Below are positions 1-5,070 of a stretch of 5,070 nucleotides of DNA, one piece after another (position 1 is the stretch's first letter; each line of letters opens with the position of its first letter). Source of the DNA: Anaerolineales bacterium (GTDB lineage: Bacteria; Chloroflexota; Anaerolineae; Anaerolineales; UBA4823); NCBI GenBank assembly GCA_022865865.1, contig JALHTN010000663.1, positions 1-5,070 on the forward strand, given 5' to 3'. The notes beneath the pieces are model-generated. The model was not told the origin of the DNA, searched no databases, and worked only from the letters and a program-made list of their open reading frames with translations. The position numbers were made by a program, and so were the translations under genes.

Positions 1-672
1 ATATCCGATCCGCAGCCCGACCGGAGTTTGCTCAATTGGCCGGATGATATCACCCAGCTGGCGGACCACCTCAATATTGATCGTTTCTATGTTCAGGGTT
101 GGTCAGCTGGTGGACCGCATGCGCTGGCCTGTGCCTACCAGCTGCCGGAGCGCGTAATCGCGGGCGCGATTATCAGTGGTCTTGCACCACCCGACCGCCC
201 GGGACCTTATCAAGGTCTCCCCTTGCCAAACCGGATGCTGATGATACTGGGCCGCACTGCACCCAGTCTGGTCTACCTTTTTAGGCGCATGGCGCGTTCC
301 ATGATCATGGGCGAGCCTGAAGAAGCCGGAGGGAAATTGGCTTCCACCTTTCCAGAAGTGGATCAGCAGCTGATCCTGGGGACGGAATATGAACAGCTTC
401 TGGTAGTCGATATCCAGGAGGGCTACCGGCAGGGGTGGCAAGGACCTGCCCAGGACGATATCATCATCAACTCTCCCTGGGGATTTGACATGGCCGAGAT
501 TAATGTGCGCATTGATATCTGGCAGGGCGAGGTGGATAAAAATGTACCTCTCAACCAGGGTCAATACCAGCATGAGCTGCTGCCCAACAGCCGCTTAAGG
601 ATTTTACCGGGTCAAGCGCATCTCTACTTGCTCACCCACTGGCGGGAAATTCTCTCCTCGCTGGTGGAATAG
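1..672 (+). CDS. Alpha/beta hydrolase, 3' part (start lies before the window)
   Basis: The reading frame is open from base 1 to the TAG at 670-672 and gives 223 residues. It enters the window with ISDPQPDRSLLNWPDDI, which in this family follows the DRPGYGxS stretch after strand 4, so roughly the first 60-80 residues are missing. The TTG at 28 is therefore an internal codon and not a start. The nucleophile elbow GWSAGG puts the catalytic serine at residue 35 of the visible part (bases 103-105). The likely acid is the Asp in GEVDKNVP (bases 535-537), and the likely base is the His in PGQAHLYLL (bases 619-621). The full triad is therefore present. A cap segment rich in Arg, Leu and Met lies between the serine and the aspartate. 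It is probably a soluble cytoplasmic hydrolase. The substrate cannot be told: esterase, haloperoxidase-like and epoxide hydrolase relatives all share this layout. The next gene begins 84 bases downstream on the same strand. Confidence 0.93.
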   Translation: MSDPQPDRSLLNWPDDITQLADHLNIDRFYVQGWSAGGPHALACAYQLPERVIAGAIISGLAPPDRPGPYQGLPLPNRMLMILGRTAPSLVYLFRRMARSMIMGEPEEAGGKLASTFPEVDQQLILGTEYEQLLVVDIQEGYRQGWQGPAQDDIIINSPWGFDMAEINVRIDIWQGEVDKNVPLNQGQYQHELLPNSRLRILPGQAHLYLLTHWREILSSLVE

Positions 673-710
673 ATCACCCGCTCCGATTCTGGTGTTTTCT
701 AAATTAAGCT

Positions 711-716
711 TATAAA
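711..716 (+). promoter_or_regulatory. Possible -10 box upstream of the glycosylase gene
   Basis: TATAAA differs from the sigma-70 -10 consensus at one base and lies in an AT-rich stretch of the 84-base gap, about 40 bases before the ATG. No good -35 box stands 16-18 bases upstream; the best match is TTCTGG at 687-692 with an 18-base spacer. Transcription could instead continue from the hydrolase gene. This is a weak call. Confidence 0.25.
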
Positions 717-745
717 ATGAAACACCCATGAGGGAAACAAAATTT

Positions 746-750
746 AGGAG
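746..750 (+). promoter_or_regulatory. Ribosome binding site of the glycosylase gene
   Basis: AGGAG stands 6 bases before the ATG at 757, which is good Shine-Dalgarno spacing. It fixes the start at MFELPE. This matters because residue 2 is then phenylalanine, where typical Fpg/Nei enzymes have the catalytic proline. Confidence 0.7.
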
Positions 751-756
751 AGCACA

Positions 757-1587
757 ATGTTCGAGCTGCCAGAATACACCAACCTTGCCAGGCAGATGAA
801 TGAAACGGTACGGGGAAGAACCATCCATAGTGGAAGTTTGGGCAACAGCCCGCACAAATTTGTCTGGTACAACCGGGACCAGGATGAGTTCGCCAGTTTA
901 ACCCAGGGCAAGACGATCGGAAAAGCTCATGCCAAAGGCAGGTGGCTCTTCATTCCCCTCGAACCAGGTTATACCTTGCTGTTTGGAGAGTGCGGCGGAA
1001 AAATTCTATTTCACCCTGCGGAATCTGAAGTCCCCTTAAAGTATCACTTGGTTCTCACCTTCACTGACCGATCATTCCTCACCGCAACCACTCAAATGTG
1101 GGGTGCCATGGAGCTCTACGAGCAGGGCGAAGAGCTGCGCCGGGAATACGTAAAGGATATGAGACCGACACCACTCGACCCAGAGTTCTCTTTCGATTAC
1201 TTCAACAATCTGATCGATGAATTGGTCGCGCAGAAAAAGCGCAGCGCCAAGAGCCTGTTGACCCAGGACCAAATCATCCCGGGATTGGGGAATGCCATCG
1301 CCCAGGATATCCTGTTCAAAGCTGGTTTGAATCCCCGCCATCCGCTCGCTGATCTGGATCGAGAACAGAGAACGGTATTGTTCAATGCGATTAATGACAC
1401 CATCGAGGAGATCATCGATCGGGGTGGTCGCTATGATGAATTCGATCTCTTTGGCCAGAAGGGCAGCTACACCCGCATCATGGATAAGAATGCTCTCAAG
1501 AGACCGTGTCCAAATTGTGGTGGGGAAATCAAGAAAATTCAATACCTGGGTGGGGCCTGCTACCTGTGTCCAAACTGCCAACCATGA
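757..1587 (+). CDS. Divergent Fpg/Nei-family DNA glycosylase
   Basis: This is a 276-residue protein of the formamidopyrimidine-DNA glycosylase / endonuclease VIII family, whose members excise oxidised bases and nick the abasic site. The N-terminus is MFELPE: Glu3 is kept, but residue 2 is Phe instead of the catalytic Pro. A helix-two-turn-helix DNA-binding segment spans about 164-193, with the family signature IIPGLGNAIAQDILFKAGLNP. The C-terminal zinc finger has Cys251, Cys254, Cys271 and Cys274 with the normal C-x2-C-x16-C-x2-C spacing and ends in CPNCQ. Two other positions look altered by eye alignment. The hairpin lysine (K57 in E. coli Fpg) appears as Arg62 in AKGRWLF, and the zinc-finger arginine appears as Gly in YLGGACYLC. 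I recall a bacterial subfamily with MLEIPE- or MIELPE-like starts and the same GG finger, so this is probably a real lineage and not a damaged gene. Whether it works as a glycosylase, as a lyase, or only binds DNA is open. Family assignment is sure; activity is not. Confidence 0.92.
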   Translation: MFELPEYTNLARQMNETVRGRTIHSGSLGNSPHKFVWYNRDQDEFASLTQGKTIGKAHAKGRWLFIPLEPGYTLLFGECGGKILFHPAESEVPLKYHLVLTFTDRSFLTATTQMWGAMELYEQGEELRREYVKDMRPTPLDPEFSFDYFNNLIDELVAQKKRSAKSLLTQDQIIPGLGNAIAQDILFKAGLNPRHPLADLDREQRTVLFNAINDTIEEIIDRGGRYDEFDLFGQKGSYTRIMDKNALKRPCPNCGGEIKKIQYLGGACYLCPNCQP

Positions 1588-1784
1588 ATGGATAGCTGTT
1601 CGTCATTGATTCATAAACCATCAGGGTTCACTTGATAATTTTGCATATCGGTATTAAATTTACGACCTGGATCCTGAAATCACTCAATTCACCATTACTG
1701 GAGAAAAGAATAACATACGGCCTAAACCTTGCGAAATCTATTATGTATAATTAACAGGCACACGCAGAATTCAAAGGTCATAAC
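1588..1784. other. 197-base intergenic region before the GTPase gene
   Basis: This AT-rich gap separates the glycosylase from the GTPase. I see no ORF, RNA gene or convincing hairpin terminator in it. Its right half carries a -10-like box and a modest ribosome binding site for the next gene, so it most likely holds a promoter. Confidence 0.5.
1746..1751 (+). promoter_or_regulatory. Probable -10 box for the GTPase-transporter operon
   Basis: A perfect TATAAT stands 33 bases before the ATG at 1785. No -35 box is seen at the normal distance: TTGCGA at 1729-1734 is only 11 bases away, which is too close. Transcription from here would leave a leader of roughly 27 bases containing AAAGG at 1773-1777, 7 bases before the ATG. 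Confidence 0.4.
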
Positions 1785-2771
1785 ATGCCTACCAATCTTC
1801 CCCCTGATTTTCATAATGCCGAAAAGCGCTTTCGCCTAGCTAATTCTCCTTCAGAAAAGATTGCCTGCCTGGAGGAAATGCTGAGCATCATCCCCAAGCA
1901 CAAAGGTACCGACCATATCCGGGCAGATTACCGCAGGCAGATCTCCAAGCTGAAGAGTGCTTCTCGAACCCAGAAAGGGGGCAGCATTCACATTTCCTCT
2001 TTCCGCATCGACCAGGAAGGTCCCGGGCAGGTGGTTGTCCTGGGACCGACAAATGTCGGGAAATCCGCCCTGGTTGACAAGCTGACCAATGCCTCCCCGG
2101 AGGTCGCTCCAACACCATATACCACCTGGAAACCCACCCCTGGAATGATGCTGGTCGACAACGTACAAATCCAGCTGATCGACACCCCACCGCTCGATCG
2201 CGAATATTTAGAACCTGAGCTGGTCGATCTGATCCGCCGTGCCGATCTGATCTTGCTCATGCTGGATCTGCAAACCCACCCGGACAAGCAGCTGGAAAGC
2301 ACCGTTGAAATCCTGAAGCAGAACCGCATCATCCCCCTGCACATGAGGGACAGCTATGCTGGCGACCAGTTCGTATGGTTCGTCCCCGTGATCGTCCTGA
2401 CGAATAAGTGTGATGACGAAAGTCTGGATGAGATCTGCCAGGTTTTCCGGGAGCTGCTCGAAGATGAGTGGCCGATCATTTCTATCTCAGCTGAAACAGG
2501 ACGCAATCTCGATCAGCTGAAACAAGCCGTCTTCGATAGATTAGAAATTCTGCGAGTTTACTCGAAGCCCCCAGGAGAAGAAGCCGATTTCAGCAAGCCA
2601 GTGGTGATGAAGAAGGGTGCAACCCTGGAGGATTTCACCAAGGAGATCCACAAGGATTTTCATGAAAAACTGAAATTTGCCAAAGTTTGGGGCAGCACCA
2701 TGTTCGATGGTCAGATGGTTCAGCGAGATTATCTACTCCAGGAGGGGGACGTGGTGGAGCTGCGTATTTAA
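1785..2771 (+). CDS. DRG/HSR1-like GTPase with C-terminal TGS domain
   Basis: This is a 328-residue cytoplasmic GTPase. The N-terminal helices (about 8-58, with EEMLSIIPKHKGTDHIRADY then RRQISKLK) resemble the helical region that precedes the G domain in DRG proteins. The G motifs are all readable: G1 GPTNVGKS at 87-94, G2 around TPYTT at 110-114, G3 DTPP at 133-136 (DxPG in most relatives), G4 NKCD at 207-210 and G5 SAETG at 235-239. Residues 256-328 form a TGS domain ending in LLQEGDVVELRI, a ubiquitin-like fold also found in ThrRS, SpoT/RelA and DRG. The glycine-rich switch II stretch and inserted subdomain of eukaryotic DRG appear to be absent, which fits the shorter length. The N-terminus starting MPTNLPPDF looks native to the bacterial branch and supports this start. 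Known relatives act on ribosomes or translation; a similar role here is inference. The transporter gene follows after 18 bases. Confidence 0.9.
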   Translation: MPTNLPPDFHNAEKRFRLANSPSEKIACLEEMLSIIPKHKGTDHIRADYRRQISKLKSASRTQKGGSIHISSFRIDQEGPGQVVVLGPTNVGKSALVDKLTNASPEVAPTPYTTWKPTPGMMLVDNVQIQLIDTPPLDREYLEPELVDLIRRADLILLMLDLQTHPDKQLESTVEILKQNRIIPLHMRDSYAGDQFVWFVPVIVLTNKCDDESLDEICQVFRELLEDEWPIISISAETGRNLDQLKQAVFDRLEILRVYSKPPGEEADFSKPVVMKKGATLEDFTKEIHKDFHEKLKFAKVWGSTMFDGQMVQRDYLLQEGDVVELRI

Positions 2772-2789
2772 TAGCGACATGATCTCCTG

Positions 2790-3686
2790 ATGAAACTAAG
2801 ACGTCCAAGTCCTGAACTAGCCGTCGCCATCGCATCAGCTGCCTGGGGATTGTTCTGGATTCCTCTGAGAGCGTTTGAACGCCACGGCCTCGATCCCGCC
2901 TGGGTCACCCTGACCCAGTTTCTTGCGCCCCTCGCCATCCTGATGCCGTTCGCGGTCTTACGTTGGCGGCGCAGACAGCCCACAGGCATTCAGCAGTATC
3001 GAACTGGACTGCTGATCGGCGCCGCGGTAGCGATGTATCTTGTGAGCTTGCTGCTCACTGATGTAACACGTGCATTGATCCTCTTCTACGCGATGCCAGC
3101 ATGGGGAACGGTTTTAGAAGTGGGTTTGATGGGGCGTCCACTTACCCGCTGGCGCGGCTTTTCCCTTCTCCTCAGCTTGGCGGGGATGCTCACAATTCTA
3201 GGCGTGGGCGATCCTCTCTCCTTATCCATGAACCTCGGAGACCTGATGGCCTTGTTATCTGGATTCCTGTTTGCCTTGGGTGCCATGCGGGTGCGCCAGG
3301 CACCTGAGACATCAGTCTTTGAGCAGGTTCTCGCGTTCTTCCTGTATGGCTCGTTGGCAGCTCTGGCTCTCTCCCTGCTCCCCCTGGCTGCACTCGGTCA
3401 GCCTCCCTCCCTCGAACAGTTGATCACACTCGCGCCTTGGCTCGTGCTGATCGCGGTCGGATTCCTGATTCCAGTAATGTGGGGGATCTACTGGGGCTCC
3501 CGCCACGTCGATCCTGGTCGACTGGGCATCCTGCTCCAGATTGAGGTCGTAGTGGGAATTGGCAGCGCGGCCCTACTTGCGGGAGAGCCATTTGGTGTGC
3601 GGCAGGCTATTGGTGCCGTCCTGGTAATCAGTGCTGGTCTGGTAGAGGTCATCGGGAACAGAAAAGGTACACCGGCGGACGCGTAA
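2790..3686 (+). CDS. EamA-type transporter of the drug/metabolite transporter superfamily
   Basis: This is a 298-residue integral inner-membrane protein with ten predicted hydrophobic helices, at about 9-27, 38-57, 71-89, 93-112, 122-139, 149-165, 178-199, 212-231, 244-264 and 269-287. They form two EamA repeats of five helices each (about 1-140 and 148-288), which is the standard length and layout of the family. Family-like features include the early AAWGLFWIPLRAFE segment, ALILFYAMPAWGTVLE in helix 4, and the EVVVGIGSAALLAGEPF segment near the end. EamA proteins export or import small metabolites such as amino acids, but the substrate cannot be read from sequence. The ATG lies 18 bases after the GTPase stop and has no clear Shine-Dalgarno sequence (GATCTCCTG precedes it). 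It is probably translated from the GTPase transcript, perhaps by coupling. An upstream ATG at 2779 runs into a stop after three codons. The gene converges on the cassette region and has no visible terminator after it. Confidence 0.93.
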   Translation: MKLRRPSPELAVAIASAAWGLFWIPLRAFERHGLDPAWVTLTQFLAPLAILMPFAVLRWRRRQPTGIQQYRTGLLIGAAVAMYLVSLLLTDVTRALILFYAMPAWGTVLEVGLMGRPLTRWRGFSLLLSLAGMLTILGVGDPLSLSMNLGDLMALLSGFLFALGAMRVRQAPETSVFEQVLAFFLYGSLAALALSLLPLAALGQPPSLEQLITLAPWLVLIAVGFLIPVMWGIYWGSRHVDPGRLGILLQIEVVVGIGSAALLAGEPFGVRQAIGAVLVISAGLVEVIGNRKGTPADA

Positions 3687-3783
3687 TTGCCAGCTTCGAC
3701 CCGTCTCTCAGGTAAGTGATGCCGCCTATAAACTCGCCGAAGATGCCCAGTTCGCTACTCAAAATAGACGATTTCACTAAACC
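3687..3783. other. Junction between the chromosomal transporter gene and the cassette array
   Basis: These 97 bases separate the transporter stop from the outer end of the first attC site. I see no terminator hairpin and no further attC site. On the minus strand a frame is open through this stretch and into the 3' end of the transporter (GTG at 3777, TGA at 3649-3651, 42 codons, containing SSELGIFGEFIGGITYLRDG). It has no ribosome binding site and could be chance. The segment is either the start of a further cassette whose end was lost, or the original insertion locus. Confidence 0.5.
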
Positions 3784-3873
3784 GCCCAACTCTGGCGTCA
3801 GGAGCGGGGCACTGACATCCGAATTTTTAAGTGAGCGCAGTGCAAGCCCCGTCGCCTGCAGGCTTTGTTGGGC
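3784..3873 (-). other. attC: Integron attC recombination site (own attC of the MDR cassette)
   Basis: This 90-base imperfect palindrome is read on the minus strand. The outer boxes are GCCCAAC (R'', complement of 3867-3873) and GTTGGGC (R', complement of 3784-3790), which pair perfectly and fit RYYYAAC / GTTRRRY. The inner L boxes pair as CAGG 3799-3802 with CCTG 3855-3858, and CGGGG 3805-3809 with CCCCG 3847-3851. The stem continues as CACTG 3810-3814 with CAGTG 3838-3842, and the tip is AT-rich. T3852 and C3859 stay unpaired, like the extrahelical bases that orient known attC sites. The site begins 11 bases after the MDR stop codon, as expected for a cassette. It shares the 16-base motif GCCCSGTCGSCTGCAG, a 5-base spacer and GTTRGGC with the other site at 5025-5052. 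Confidence 0.87.
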
Positions 3874-3884
3874 GGCTTTCGTTG

Positions 3885-4880
3885 TTACAACAACTCTGGC
3901 GTTACTAATACAACGTTACCGACAACCTGCCCGCTTTCCAGCAGTACATTGGCCTGGGACGCTTCCAGAATCGGAAACTTCTTATGAATTACTGGTTTTA
4001 TCTTACCTTCTTCCAGCAATTTAAAGAGAATAGCCCAATCTTCTCGAAATGGTTGCATGTTTAGCCGAGAAGAATTTCCATAAAGTGTTGCTCTTATTCC
4101 ATTTGGTTGTAAGTTGATTAGTATCACCTGTTGGAATAAACGCAACATCCGTGAAAAAGTCAATGGGTTGCCATACTCTATAAATATGCCCCCACGCTGT
4201 AACACTGATACTCCCTGTTCAATATAATCTCCGCCCATTCCATCAAAAACAGCATTAAGGCCCTTTGGCTCCTTTTCCCGAATTACATTAACGAAATTTT
4301 GTGTACGATAATCAATCGGTGTCGCTCCGTATTCAGCAAGAATGTGGTGTTTACTTTTAGATGCAATGCCGTACATTGTAAGATTTGCCAACTTGCCAAG
4401 TTGTAAATATGCCGTGCCAATTCCACCACTTGCACCAATGATTAATATTTTGTCTCCAGTCTTTACCTTTGCTGTGCGATGCAGTGTTTGATACGCCAAA
4501 ACATAATTTAGAATTAATGTGGCTGCATCCGCTGGATCAATATTAGTTGGCATACGGATAAGTTGTTTCTGTTTTAGAAAAATATATTCGGAATATCCAC
4601 CATAGGCTATTAAGGCGGCTACTCTATCGCCCTCAACAATATCGGTGACATTTTTTCCAACTGCGTCCACAGTGCCAATAATCGCATAACCAGGCGCAAA
4701 TGGGGTCTTAGGTGGAAACGGGCTATGTCCGTAACGAGCCTGAACATCGGGTAGGGATACAGGTGTGGCAAGAATTTTAATTCGTGCTTCTTGGTGAGAC
4801 GGTGCACCTAAATCATTTTCAATTATCTCGAAAACTTCTGGGCCACCCCTGCGGGGTACGATGATGCTTTTATATTTCAT
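3885..4880 (-). CDS. Zinc-independent medium-chain dehydrogenase/reductase (quinone oxidoreductase-like)
   Basis: This is a 331-residue soluble oxidoreductase of the MDR superfamily, full length for the quinone-oxidoreductase branch. The N-terminal GroES-like domain covers about 1-125 and has the branch motifs PDVQARYG (45-51 region) and FAPGYAIIGTVDAVG (61-75). The expected catalytic and structural zinc cysteines are absent. The Rossmann fold carries GASGGIG at 149-155, followed by YLQLGKL, and binds NAD(P)H; NADPH is usual in this branch. VFDGMGG at 211-217 and GGIFIEYG at 230-237 are also typical. It probably reduces quinones or activated double bonds such as enones; the true substrate is unknown. 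The start ATG at 4878-4880 has a weak AAAGAG six bases upstream. The gene lies alone in an integron cassette, in the same orientation as the flanking attC sites. Its last codons (TPELL then TAA) include a 12-base sequence repeated at the far end of its attC. The reading frame is intact, with no frameshift. Confidence 0.93.
   Translation of the reverse strand: MKYKSIIVPRRGGPEVFEIIENDLGAPSHQEARIKILATPVSLPDVQARYGHSPFPPKTPFAPGYAIIGTVDAVGKNVTDIVEGDRVAALIAYGGYSEYIFLKQKQLIRMPTNIDPADAATLILNYVLAYQTLHRTAKVKTGDKILIIGASGGIGTAYLQLGKLANLTMYGIASKSKHHILAEYGATPIDYRTQNFVNVIREKEPKGLNAVFDGMGGDYIEQGVSVLQRGGIFIEYGNPLTFSRMLRLFQQVILINLQPNGIRATLYGNSSRLNMQPFREDWAILFKLLEEGKIKPVIHKKFPILEASQANVLLESGQVVGNVVLVTPELL
3891..3902 (+). 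repeat. 12-base direct repeat, second copy at 3787-3798
   Basis: CAACTCTGGCGT occurs at 3787-3798, where it overlaps the R' box and inner spacer of the attC, and again at 3891-3902, inside the last codons of the MDR gene. The copies are about 104 bases apart and bracket the attC. They may reflect an old recombination or duplication around the site, or chance. Confidence 0.6.
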
Positions 4881-4896
4881 TGACTACTCTTTGCAC

Positions 4897-4914
4897 TATC
4901 AATTTTTGTTGATA
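4897..4914. promoter_or_regulatory. Perfect inverted repeat in the MDR leader
   Basis: TATCAA at 4897-4902 and TTGATA at 4909-4914 form a 6-base perfect inverted repeat around a T-rich 6-base spacer, 17-34 bases upstream of the MDR start. It could be an operator or a leader hairpin in the transcript. It lies inside the cassette between the attC boundary and the gene. Function is not shown. Confidence 0.4.
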
Positions 4915-4925
4915 TGCGGTGTACC

Positions 4926-5052
4926 GCCCAACGAAAAAGCTCAGCCGCCGGGCGGGGCTGGCAGATCTCGAAAATCTTCAACCCCACCACTCTGCTTTTG
5001 GGGCCCCACTCCTCATGGGCGACAGCCCGGTCGGCTGCAGCGGGTGTTAGGC
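4926..5052 (-). other. attC: Integron attC recombination site (end of the preceding cassette)
   Basis: This 127-base imperfect palindrome is read on the minus strand. Its outer boxes are GCCTAAC (R'', complement of 5046-5052) and GTTGGGC (R', complement of 4926-4932). The L boxes pair as GCT 4939-4941 with AGC 5039-5041, CAGCCG 4942-4947 with CGGCTG 5032-5037, and CCGGGC 4948-4953 with GCCCGG 5025-5030. T5031 and C5038 are left unpaired, at the same positions as in the other site, so orientation and gene direction agree. The spacers next to the R boxes (4933-4938 and 5042-5045) do not pair, as expected for the unpaired central spacer. The long tip (about 4954-5024) contains smaller self-complementary pieces. 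The length is within the known attC range, near that of the long Vibrio-type sites. Confidence 0.87.
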
Positions 5053-5070
5053 ACGTTGATCCTTGGAGAT
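5047..5070 (-). CDS. Possible 3' end of the gene in the preceding cassette (partial)
   Basis: On the minus strand the window edge enters the previous cassette. One frame reads ISKDQRA and then stops at a TAA formed inside the R'' box GCCTAAC of the attC. Stop codons inside this box are common for cassette genes. Only seven codons are visible and the other two frames are also open to this point, so the product and even the frame are uncertain. Confidence 0.3.
   Translation of the reverse strand: MSKDQRA

Larger units (their letters stand above)
3790..4931 (-). mobile_element. Complete integron gene cassette carrying an MDR oxidoreductase
   Basis: The 1142-base cassette is defined by the crossover points G^TT in the R' boxes of two attC sites, read on the minus strand. 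It has about 51 bases of leader, one gene filling most of the length, 11 bases, then its attC. The 10-mer ACCGCCCAAC occurs identically on the + strand at 3781-3790 and 4923-4932, spanning both boundaries. The coding part is near 40% GC in the lines I counted by hand, clearly below the neighbouring chromosomal genes, which suggests a separate origin. I found no convincing promoter inside, so expression probably depends on a promoter to the right of the window or in a neighbouring cassette. No integrase gene is visible. The element could belong to a chromosomal integron or to an attC cluster lacking an integrase. Confidence 0.85.

Noticed and set aside
103..573. 156-residue open frame on the minus strand inside the hydrolase gene
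   Set aside because: It is antisense to the alpha/beta hydrolase with an intact catalytic triad, so it is a shadow frame.
674..700. Possible terminator after the hydrolase (CACC, 12-13 bases, GGTG, TTTT)
   Set aside because: The stem is only four base pairs with a large loop, which is too weak to call a terminator.
1072..1581. 169-residue open frame on the minus strand inside the glycosylase gene
   Set aside because: It is fully antisense to a gene with H2TH and zinc-finger motifs, and its translation shows no motif.
1729..1751. TTGCGA and TATAAT as a full promoter pair
   Set aside because: The spacer is only 11 bases against the usual 16-18. Only the -10 box is kept as a tentative feature.
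3716..4024. 102-residue open frame on the + strand
   Set aside because: It crosses an attC site and the 3' end of the clearly coding MDR gene on the other strand, and shows no recognisable domain. It is taken as chance.
3784..5052. Both attC sites read as + strand, making the MDR gene inverted within its cassette
   Set aside because: The R boxes alone fit both directions, but the extra unpaired bases in both sites lie on the right-hand arm. That makes it the L'' arm only when the sites are read on the minus strand. The gene stop is also close to the site on its 3' side, as in normal cassettes.
4920..5070. Terminal inverted repeats of an insertion sequence at the right edge
   Set aside because: There is no transposase and no target duplication, and the inverted parts fold into attC boxes with conserved bulges, which explains them better.

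Overview
The window looks like a piece of a bacterial chromosome, probably from an uncultured environmental lineage. A Chloroflexota (Anaerolineae-like) host is my best guess, because a divergent Fpg/Nei glycosylase, a DRG-like GTPase with a TGS domain and an EamA transporter sit together in moderately GC-rich DNA. That guess rests on family resemblance only. The contig has no rRNA, tRNA, CRISPR or insertion sequence that I can see.

The left part (1-3686) is ordinary chromosomal gene content, all on the + strand. It holds the 3' part of an alpha/beta hydrolase (1-672), a divergent Fpg/Nei-family DNA glycosylase that lacks the usual catalytic N-terminal proline (757-1587), a DRG/HSR1-like GTPase with a C-terminal TGS domain (1785-2771), and a ten-helix EamA/DMT transporter that starts 18 bases after the GTPase (2790-3686). 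The last two probably share a transcript. The hydrolase and glycosylase are separated from their downstream neighbours by 84 and 197 bases.

The right part (3784-5070) is different, and it is the main discovery. A minus-strand, visibly AT-richer gene for a zinc-independent quinone-oxidoreductase-type MDR enzyme (3885-4880) lies exactly between two integron attC recombination sites (3784-3873 and 4926-5052). Each site has outer R boxes fitting RYYYAAC / GTTRRRY and inner L boxes that pair. Each also has the same two unpaired (extrahelical) bases on one arm. The extrahelical bases give the orientation as minus strand. In that direction the gene starts about 50 bases after one attC crossover point and stops 11 bases before its own attC. 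This is the layout of a complete mobile gene cassette (3790-4931, 1142 bp). A few bases of the preceding cassette appear at the right edge, with a possible stop codon inside its attC. No integrase is visible, so this is a piece of a cassette array whose integrase, if any, lies outside the window.

The 97-base segment 3687-3783 is the junction between the convergent transporter gene and the cassette array. I could not assign a gene to it with confidence.
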